13,033 nucleotides of DNA from Planctomycetota bacterium (GTDB lineage Bacteria > Planctomycetota > Planctomycetia > Pirellulales > Thermoguttaceae): assembly GCA_013202535.1 (NCBI GenBank), contig JABMRP010000135.1, positions 1 to 13,033 of the forward strand. Reading direction: 5' to 3'. Within the stretch, counting starts at the first letter, position 1, and every line of letters starts with the position of its first letter. The notes below the pieces were generated by a model that saw only the letters and a program-made list of their open reading frames with translations, was not told where the DNA came from and ran no database searches. Made by a program: the position numbers and the translations under genes. Positions 1 to 5,866 of this stretch are shown here, piece after piece.

Positions 1-14
1 CCCCAAACCCGGTT

Positions 15-41
15 CTCCGGAATCAAAACATGGTTCCGGAG
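15..41 (-). terminator. Stem-loop after the last gene, weak terminator candidate
   Basis: A perfect 8-bp stem CTCCGGAA / TTCCGGAG (15-22 with 34-41) with an 11-base loop lies about 32 bases past the stop codon of the NHL protein. The position fits a 3'-end hairpin. There is no T-run beyond it on the minus strand, so it may protect or end the transcript by another route, or be chance. Confidence 0.4.
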
Positions 42-72
42 GCTAGTAAATCCACACTTTCCCTCGGTCAAC

Positions 73-2520
73 CTAATTGTCGCTAAAGGGCAGAACTAAT
101 TGACGCCGAACAAAGGCACTCGGAGCGTAAACTCGTCCGTAGAGGTCGGCATCGAGATGGCTGACCATGCAGCTACAGCCGTCGTCACCGCGGAAGGCGT
201 CGAAGGAAGCCGGGATAATGCCGACTCCTGGATAGCGCCACTCGGCGCCGACCACCTTCACGTCCCAGCCCAGGTAACTTGACTTGTAGTTTGTCGCGCC
301 GGCCGGGGCTTTGTCCAAGGCCAGATTTGGGTCGGTGACCTTCGCCCACTGGCCGAAGTTGCCGTACATGGCCCCGCCCTCGGGGCCGAACTTGAAGACC
401 GAACCCATGTGGAACAGGTACGGGTTGCAGTAGAGGTAGGACCAAGGCGCCTCCCGCACCTCTCCGCGGTAGTATTTCCACGCGCCCGCGGGTATGGCCG
501 CGGCGAAATCGGCCGGCAGAGGCTGGTCCGCCGGCTTGAGATTCGTCCCCAAGTAGACGTTGCCGCGGTTGTCGACGCCGATGCCTCCGTCGGCGCTGCC
601 GGTTCCCCGCACGAGACCCGCCTTCTTGAGTGTGCCGTCGGAGCCGAACACGTCCACCGTCGAAACGCAAGCGTGATTGGGCGAGCGGCGTACGTAGATG
701 TCGCCGTTAGGCGCGACGCAGTGTCCACGCAACCCCATGCCGGGTCCGTAGGCCCGATAGGTAAGCTTCAGCTTGTTCGTGCCGGTGGCTGAGAACGGCA
801 ACGGGGTAAAGTCGGGCCCGTAACGCGACATGCTGTTCGCGTTGTAGTCGTCCATGACGTACAGATTGCCCCGGGCATCCATCACCAGGTCGCTGCCGCG
901 TGTCTTCATCGCGGTCACCTCGCCCGTCTTGAGGTTGACGGACCGATGCCCGCTACCGAGAAGGTGCTCGAAGACGATGGCCCGGTTGCGCTGGGGATCG
1001 GCGACGATGAAGCTCGGGTGATGCAACGACGTGGACCGGTTGATGTCCTCTCCGATCCTGAAGCTCCCGTCGGCAACGGTGACCGGCGCGAGCCCGTACG
1101 GCCGCCGCCAGCCTGTTGCATAAGCGATCCAGAGACGCAGGTCGTCGGAAGTCGGGTCGAGCGTCATGCAACGCAACCCCGACACTTGCTGTTCGGCAAT
1201 TCTCTTCGTTGCTCCCTTCTTCCAGGCGGAGAAATGAAACAGCTTGCCGGACTCGGCCTTGCGGTCGTCCTCCTTGGCAAGAATGACGATCTCGCCGCTG
1301 GTGGGGTGCAATTCAATCTGTTCCGGCTGGGGGCAGGGGAATTGGTCGAGCAGCGTTCCGTTCGGTGCAAAGACCTTTACGCGGTTGTTGCCCCGGTCGC
1401 AGATGAAGACCCTTCCCTGGCTATCGACCGCAATGCCGGCCGGTTCGTTGAACTCATCGTCACCACTGCCGGCTATGTCTTGACCCACCCAAAGCTCCTC
1501 CGCCTTGGCCTGATTCCACTTGAGCCGGTATACGCCGTGCCTCAACTCCTTCTTGAAACGGTAGCTGTCCGTGAAATTCTGGACGACATAGATCCACTCA
1601 CCGTCGGGCGAAACGGCGATTCGATCCAGTCCCATGGCGTAGGCCTCTCCCGCATCGCCCATGAAACCTCCGGCATCGCGAATTCTCGGGCCGATGTGGA
1701 CCACGCCTTCAGGCGATCCGCCTTCGGGGTGTAGAGCCATCAAGAAACGCGGCGGACCATGGTTGCACATCGAACCGACCGCGCTGGCCAGGATCAGGTA
1801 GCCGTCGGGATGCCAGGCTATCGTCTGCTCGCGCAACCCGGCGGTCAGCGGATAGATGGAATGACCTTGGCCGTTGAATACCATGGGTTGGCGCCGCCCG
1901 TCTATCTCGATGTGTCCCACCGGCGCGGTCCGTTTCTCGGGGGTGTCGGCCGGGTAGGGGATGATCGTTCGCAAATACCCGGCATCGGCGTCCAGCACTC
2001 GCATTTCCGCACGGCCCCGGAATGGGTCCGCCAACAGGACGAACAGTTCCCCCTGGGGACTCATCCGCAGCGATACGATCTTCCCCAACAGGCAGTTGCC
2101 GTCCCAGCCCAGCAGGCGATCCAGCTTAGGGCTGGCCCCGACGCGAACGCGCGCCGCAAAGGGACCTCCCTTCGCTGCGTTGCCCGCGTCGTCGCGTATG
2201 TCCCACTCGATCTCCTGGCTGAGCGAATTCTTCCTGAACGGCTCGGGCGCGTTCTTGCCCAGCAGACCGGCAGCCAGATGCCGGATCACCTTGCCCCCGG
2301 TGTCGAGAATCGCTACTTCGACGTCGGTGGCCTTATCAACGACGAAGCCGATCTCGACCTTGTCGCCGAGCCGCTCGGCTCTTGGTCCCCTGACCAGCCT
2401 GGTCTCATGCGTCCGGCGCGCGTCGCCGCGCCCATTGGCCGTTCCGGTTAGAAGTATCCCGCCGGCGCAAAGCAACCGGAACGCGATCCGAAGCGACAAC
2501 ACCATTTGTCGGGAAAGCAT
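73..2520 (-). CDS. Secreted NHL-repeat beta-propeller protein with FlgD-like Ig domain
   Basis: An 815-residue protein starting at the ATG at 2520, where AAGGGAG lies 8 bases upstream and a signal peptide begins (hydrophobic core LCAGGILLTGTANG, about 17-30). Residues about 50-128 look like a FlgD-type Ig-like domain: VEIGFVVDKATDVEVAILD, GGKVIRHLAAG, then EIEWDIRDDAGN, the usual pattern for that module. The rest is beta-propeller-like. A classic NHL blade is at about 349-395 (GSGDDEFNEPAGIAVDSQG, VFICDRGNNRVKVF), with weaker blades around IAVSPDGEWIYVVQN, LVMDARGNLYVMDD and GIGVDNRGNVYLGT. NHL propellers bind proteins, nucleic acids or glycans, and some are lyases; no catalytic residues could be assigned. 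It is the last gene of the run. Its role with the glycosidases (substrate binding or surface scaffold) is inferred only from position. Confidence 0.87.
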   Translation of the reverse strand: MLSRQMVLSLRIAFRLLCAGGILLTGTANGRGDARRTHETRLVRGPRAERLGDKVEIGFVVDKATDVEVAILDTGGKVIRHLAAGLLGKNAPEPFRKNSLSQEIEWDIRDDAGNAAKGGPFAARVRVGASPKLDRLLGWDGNCLLGKIVSLRMSPQGELFVLLADPFRGRAEMRVLDADAGYLRTIIPYPADTPEKRTAPVGHIEIDGRRQPMVFNGQGHSIYPLTAGLREQTIAWHPDGYLILASAVGSMCNHGPPRFLMALHPEGGSPEGVVHIGPRIRDAGGFMGDAGEAYAMGLDRIAVSPDGEWIYVVQNFTDSYRFKKELRHGVYRLKWNQAKAEELWVGQDIAGSGDDEFNEPAGIAVDSQGRVFICDRGNNRVKVFAPNGTLLDQFPCPQPEQIELHPTSGEIVILAKEDDRKAESGKLFHFSAWKKGATKRIAEQQVSGLRCMTLDPTSDDLRLWIAYATGWRRPYGLAPVTVADGSFRIGEDINRSTSLHHPSFIVADPQRNRAIVFEHLLGSGHRSVNLKTGEVTAMKTRGSDLVMDARGNLYVMDDYNANSMSRYGPDFTPLPFSATGTNKLKLTYRAYGPGMGLRGHCVAPNGDIYVRRSPNHACVSTVDVFGSDGTLKKAGLVRGTGSADGGIGVDNRGNVYLGTNLKPADQPLPADFAAAIPAGAWKYYRGEVREAPWSYLYCNPYLFHMGSVFKFGPEGGAMYGNFGQWAKVTDPNLALDKAPAGATNYKSSYLGWDVKVVGAEWRYPGVGIIPASFDAFRGDDGCSCMVSHLDADLYGRVYAPSAFVRRQLVLPFSDN

Positions 2521-2528
2521 GGCATCGG

Positions 2529-2535
2529 CTCCCTT
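2529..2535 (-). promoter_or_regulatory. Ribosome binding site AAGGGAG fixing the start at 2520
   Basis: AAGGGAG on the minus strand, 8 bases before the ATG at 2520. It lies in the 54-base gap after the preceding stop codon and places the start at the signal peptide rather than at the in-frame ATG at 2571. Confidence 0.65.
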
Positions 2536-2574
2536 ATGGTTGGCTCCCGTAGTTTTCAGCGAAGCATGCACTTA

Positions 2575-3960
2575 CTACAACACACTGTTATTGACCGGTT
2601 CACCGGCCTTGCCGTAATCGACCTGGAGCCGTTTCACTTTGTCGCCGATGATGTGAAAGATGTCGCAGTGGCGACCTTGAAGCTCCAGTGTGAATGTACG
2701 TTTGCCGCAACGGATCTTGATCTCGCTTTGCTCGTCGTGCATCTGCCAGGGATTCATCGCGAGAACGATCCACTCGTCATCGCCGCCGCGGACTCTCAGT
2801 CGCCTGAGCAGGGGGCGTTTCGTCTTCCACAACGCGTGCGCCGGCTCGTCATCCGCCGCCGGTTCCGCCTTCGCGATCTTCTCCGAGAGATCGGCAACGC
2901 GGCCGAGACTGTCGGCATAGACGGGGAGATTGCCGTACAGTCTTGCCCCCTTGGATTGTGGCTCCCATCCCCAGAGCACGTTGCCGCGTGCTCCGTGGAA
3001 GTACGGAACGACGGCAGTCGCGTCCACGAGCCAGGGCGCCAGTTCAAGACCGCCGATCTTCTTATTGCTGTTGTGATAGCGCAACCAGGAATAGGCATAT
3101 ACCGGTTTGTTACCGAATTGACGGGTGCGATTGAAGTTTTCTTCTACGTTGGAAGCGATATAATAGACCGAGCCCGGATCGTCGTAGAAGATGTACACGC
3201 TGGCGATATAGAAGTCAACATGAGGGTCGATGTGCTTCCAGAATACCGCGTCAAGAGCGTGAGTACCGTCGATTTGCGCGGCGTCCTTCCCGACGATTCC
3301 CCAATAATCACGGCGGAATGGTTGCGGACCATAGAGGCCGGCCGGGAGTTTGGGACAGATCTCCTTCCCCCACCTGCAAGGAAGCCAGAACCATTCAGCC
3401 CATTTGGCGAGATAGGCTTCCTGAAACTCCTTCAGCGTCGTCGCACCGCTTGCCCTTCTTATCACGGGGTCGGCCCAGGCCTTGGCCATGTCCTGCTCGA
3501 AATCAAACTCTATGTCGTGAACAAACAGACTCGTCGCGTCTGTACTTACATCGGTTCTCTTCGCGATCGAGCCGATGTTCCGCCGGAGGAGTTCCTCAAA
3601 GTAATCCGGACGATCCCAGGGATTGTTTGTGGGTTTTCGCTCATGGAGGTAGTGGTTGATGTTTCGCTTTTGCCTGCCTGGATAGTCTGAGTAATCGTTG
3701 AGCAGATTCACCGGATCGAAGCCGTGTTTGATCGCCACTGCCTGATGCCGGGGTGCTCCATTAACATCCCAGAAGGCCCGCAGACCGCCCGACATTTTCA
3801 CGGAACGGACGTTTTCCCAGCCGGCGGGCGGGGGAGTCTGCTCTTCATCTGCCGCTGCCAACGAATGACACAGCAAAGCGAGACAGCCTATCGCCGGAAA
3901 TGCTCTGGACCACATCGAACGGGATTTGTGCCAACCCGCTTTGGCAAGTGTCGTATTCAT
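2575..3960 (-). CDS. Secreted protein of unrecognised family, possible TIM-barrel glycosidase
   Basis: A 461-residue protein. The ATG at 3960 is chosen because AAAGGAG lies 10 bases upstream and it gives a signal peptide (basic start, hydrophobic FPAIGCLALLCHSLAAA at 21-37). I do not recognise the family with confidence. The mature part has alternating strands and helices with acidic strand ends: VHDIEFDFEQD (147-157), a D-x-E-x-D arrangement like the catalytic strand of hyaluronidase-like, GH18 or GH25 barrels; DFYIASVYIFYDDPG (about 249-263); KPVYAYSWLRYHN; and GARGNVLWGWEP (323-333), which looks like a final barrel strand. The last 75 or so residues are a small beta domain (EWIVLAMNPWQ, then KRTFTLELQGR). 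The motifs and the neighbours suggest an extracellular carbohydrate-active enzyme, but activity is not proven. It sits 125 bases after the clan-A glycosidase and 54 bases before the NHL protein. Confidence 0.82.
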   Translation of the reverse strand: MNTTLAKAGWHKSRSMWSRAFPAIGCLALLCHSLAAADEEQTPPPAGWENVRSVKMSGGLRAFWDVNGAPRHQAVAIKHGFDPVNLLNDYSDYPGRQKRNINHYLHERKPTNNPWDRPDYFEELLRRNIGSIAKRTDVSTDATSLFVHDIEFDFEQDMAKAWADPVIRRASGATTLKEFQEAYLAKWAEWFWLPCRWGKEICPKLPAGLYGPQPFRRDYWGIVGKDAAQIDGTHALDAVFWKHIDPHVDFYIASVYIFYDDPGSVYYIASNVEENFNRTRQFGNKPVYAYSWLRYHNSNKKIGGLELAPWLVDATAVVPYFHGARGNVLWGWEPQSKGARLYGNLPVYADSLGRVADLSEKIAKAEPAADDEPAHALWKTKRPLLRRLRVRGGDDEWIVLAMNPWQMHDEQSEIKIRCGKRTFTLELQGRHCDIFHIIGDKVKRLQVDYGKAGEPVNNSVL

Positions 3961-3970
3961 GATTCCGTGG

Positions 3971-3977
3971 CTCCTTT
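3971..3977 (-). promoter_or_regulatory. Ribosome binding site AAAGGAG fixing the start at 3960
   Basis: AAAGGAG on the minus strand, 10 bases before the ATG at 3960. It decides against the in-frame ATG at 4011, which would place 17 residues before the signal peptide. Confidence 0.7.
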
Positions 3978-4085
3978 CTTCCCAATATAACTCATACAGG
4001 GCTTCGCACAACGGCTCGATGCGCGTTCTCGCAGTCGAAGTTCGGCGAGGAGCGATCCGGGTTGTCGGGAACCGTGAGCACTTCG

Positions 4086-5369
4086 TTATCTGGCACCGGG
4101 TGTCGACTTGGTGAAGACAGTGATTAACCCCCCAGTTGTTGCCACACGGAACGTCAAGGTTTCACCAGCTTTGATTGTCACATCAGGAGAACTCGTCTCG
4201 ATCAGGTATCCGCCGGTAGCGCGGCCTGAACTGGTAATGCCATAGACGCCCGCTGGCAGACCAATGACCTCGTGCGGGCCTTGGGTGGCGTTTTGGATGA
4301 TCACCGCATAGCGTCCGTCCTGATTGATGTAGGCCGCAGCATCACCCGACGTGACCTCAATCTGCACAGCCTTATCTCGAACATACTTGAAGACCTGCGG
4401 CATGGCTCGCACCTGATCGTGCAACGTGAAGACTGGATTGGCCGGGTCCGTGACATCGGTGCGGATATAGGTGCTCTTATGGGGTGCGGCATAGGCCCAA
4501 CGCTGATAGTAGGTGATATGGGCCTCCTGCAGATCATCCATAAGCTTCGCGTGGTCATCATGCCAATGCTCTGTCATGGCAGTCTTGAGATTGTGGGTCT
4601 GTGCCCGCGTGAGTATGGCTTGCCGATTGGCAGCCGTACCCGTGCCGCTGTACTTGTGGTACGAAAACGTCGTCAGCAGATCCGAGACGCCAGGAACCTG
4701 AATCATCTGATCAAAGTCGGCTATGGCTCTGTCTGCCTCCGCACTGGAAGGGCCAACGACCTCCTTCAGAGTGAAGCCATTTTCGGTGAGACGCTTCACT
4801 GCAGCAATCATGCAAGTGCCGACCTTCGCTCCTGTTCTAGTTCGCCAATCCGTACAGTTGTTCGGTTCATTGACGATCTCCAGTGCATCTGGCGCAAACC
4901 CATACTTGTTCCGCATGTGTTCAAATGTCTCTAACACGAGTTCAGCGTACTCGGCTGGATTCTCGCCGAGCGACATGTTGGATACCTTGCCGTCCTTTCC
5001 GTTGTTGAAATCGACCAGGCATAGATTGACACGGATGCTCTCGCCATTGGCCTTAAGCTTCCGCTTCATGGGCAGAATCATGTTGTCAATCTGATAATCA
5101 ATGAAGGTGAAGTGAAATCCTCTGGGATTCGCTATATTGGGATCGTTGTTATCATTGATCTTCTGACTGCCGACTGTCTTGAACTCCTCATAGGAAATCT
5201 GTCCATTGAGGAATTGCCCATGGACGTCGACAGGATTCTCCACACACCCGTATAGCTCCAGCCGGATGCGATTGAGCCCGAGTTGACTGACAGCCATAGA
5301 GAGCCCCGCCTCCTTGGCTCTTCCGGCGAACGCCTCGGCAAGACGATTCGTTGGCCGTTGCACTAGCAT
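4086..5369 (-). CDS. Clan GH-A glycoside hydrolase, GH30-like, apparently missing its N-terminus
   Basis: A 427-residue protein with no signal peptide from the ATG at 5369. Barrel strands are recognisable: LGLNRIRLEL (30-39), a strand at SIRVNLCLVD, the acid/base motif EIVNEPNN with Glu168 after Asn167, FSYHKYSG (His238), and the nucleophile motif TAMTEHWH with Glu267. This Asn-Glu-Pro plus second-Glu layout is that of clan GH-A (GH5, GH30, GH39). Residues about 335-427 form an all-beta C-terminal domain as in GH30. Family members normally have a signal peptide and a first beta strand before the LGxNRxRLE strand; here only about 30 residues precede it, so the front is probably lost. The ATG at 5369 has only a weak A-rich purine stretch upstream, while an internal ATG at 5297 has AAGGAGG 11 bases before it. 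GC appears lower than in the esterase and GH42-like genes by eye. Substrate is unknown. Confidence 0.82.
   Translation of the reverse strand: MLVQRPTNRLAEAFAGRAKEAGLSMAVSQLGLNRIRLELYGCVENPVDVHGQFLNGQISYEEFKTVGSQKINDNNDPNIANPRGFHFTFIDYQIDNMILPMKRKLKANGESIRVNLCLVDFNNGKDGKVSNMSLGENPAEYAELVLETFEHMRNKYGFAPDALEIVNEPNNCTDWRTRTGAKVGTCMIAAVKRLTENGFTLKEVVGPSSAEADRAIADFDQMIQVPGVSDLLTTFSYHKYSGTGTAANRQAILTRAQTHNLKTAMTEHWHDDHAKLMDDLQEAHITYYQRWAYAAPHKSTYIRTDVTDPANPVFTLHDQVRAMPQVFKYVRDKAVQIEVTSGDAAAYINQDGRYAVIIQNATQGPHEVIGLPAGVYGITSSGRATGGYLIETSSPDVTIKAGETLTFRVATTGGLITVFTKSTPGAR
5309..5315 (-). promoter_or_regulatory. Strong Shine-Dalgarno-like AAGGAGG inside the clan-A glycosidase reading frame
   Basis: AAGGAGG on the minus strand is followed by 11 bases and an in-frame ATG at 5297 (residue 25). 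It is a better ribosome site than the one before 5369. A start there would give a 403-residue protein beginning just before the LGLNRIRLEL strand. It could equally be a chance match within Ala-Lys-Glu-Ala codons. Confidence 0.35.
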
Positions 5370-5399
5370 GGGCTTTTCTTTGGATGTAGCCGTTCGAGC

Positions 5400-5415
5400 C
5401 CCGGCCCGTGCCGGG
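5400..5415 (-). repeat. GC-rich hairpin CCCGGC / GCCGGG with 4-base loop
   Basis: A perfect 6-bp stem (5400-5405 with 5410-5415) around a tetraloop, 31 bases before the ATG at 5369. It would be stable in the mRNA leader. No T-run follows on either strand. Confidence 0.5.
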
Positions 5416-5422
5416 CGGACAA

Positions 5423-5443
5423 CTCAAACGGTATAAGTTTGAG
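5423..5443 (-). repeat. Inverted repeat CTCAAAC / GTTTGAG
   Basis: A perfect 7-bp stem (5423-5429 with 5437-5443) around a 7-base loop, upstream of the clan-A glycosidase. It could be a hairpin in the leader or an operator for a dimeric regulator; it lacks a following T-run, so it is not a typical intrinsic terminator. Confidence 0.5.
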
Positions 5444-5586
5444 CTTAGCAGGGACCGCGACGATTGCAAGCAATCATCGGTGAGCCAGGACATTACGCCG
5501 GCGTACACTCTGTCGACATGGGGCATGGAGGACCCCTGGCTATCTTTTCCTGTATTGTTTACGTTTGTAGTTTGCCTGGGTTGAGT

Positions 5587-5866
5587 CTACCGTTGGTGAT
5601 TGACCGTCGCGACGTTGCTGATCGCACTTCGCTTGCTGCTGTCGTCGAAACTGCGGATGGCAAAATACACGGCCTTGCCTTCCGGGACGCCGGTGACGAC
5701 GAAGCGATCCTTGACGCCGGGCTTGCCATCGCCGAGAAGCGTCGCCGATAGATCAGCGACGGCGGTCGGTGGTTGACCGTCCGATCGACCGTGCGAGACC
5801 TCGTAGATCAGCCGCGAGGCCTCCAACTGTTCAGTCGAGGGCCTATCGAGTGCGGCGGCTTTGCCT
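5587..5866 (-). pseudogene. Out-of-frame Fn3-like tail of the GH42-like protein
   Basis: Directly behind the TAA of the GH42-like gene, another frame stays open for about 93 codons to a TAG at 5587-5589. The text is protein-like: it has LIYEVSHGRSDG, then PPTAVADLSA, then a strand-loop-strand of the form VVTGVPEGKAVYFAIRSFDD and finally SAISNVA. The last two resemble the F, G and terminal strands of fibronectin type III domains (V-T-G-L-x-P-G-x-x-Y-x-F-A-I-R-A-x-D ... S-x-x-S-N). It has no start codon or ribosome site of its own near its beginning. In the minus-strand direction the shift is +1 relative to the GH42-like frame, as a one-base insertion would cause. It is either a real frameshift, a programmed one, or a sequencing error. 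Such C-terminal modules usually mediate binding or act as spacers. Confidence 0.7.

Larger units (their letters stand above)
5370..5586. other. Intergenic gap with three short inverted repeats, no convincing ORF
   Basis: This 217-base gap is the widest in the window. Reading all three minus-strand frames I found no signal peptide or recognisable first barrel strand for the downstream glycosidase, although a 112-codon frame without homology features crosses it. Three inverted repeats are visible: a 6-bp GC-only stem with a tetraloop at 5400-5415, a 7-bp stem with a 7-base loop at 5423-5443, and a palindrome-like GATTGC/GCAATC at 5462-5475. Confidence 0.6.

Noticed and set aside
2506..3690. Plus-strand ORF of 394 codons opposite the unassigned secreted protein
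   Set aside because: It starts inside the 5' end of one minus-strand gene and crosses into another, and its translation is low in recognisable motifs, so it is an antisense shadow.
3984..4011. Promoter-like TTGTGC, 16 bases, TATATT on the minus strand before the unassigned secreted gene
   Set aside because: The -10 box is good but the -35 box matches at only three positions, and transcription would start on top of the ribosome site. It is too weak to call.
5188..5526. Minus-strand ORF of 112 codons crossing the gap before the clan-A glycosidase, considered as its missing N-terminus
   Set aside because: The translation has no signal peptide and no barrel-strand pattern, and its second half is the shadow of the glycosidase frame.
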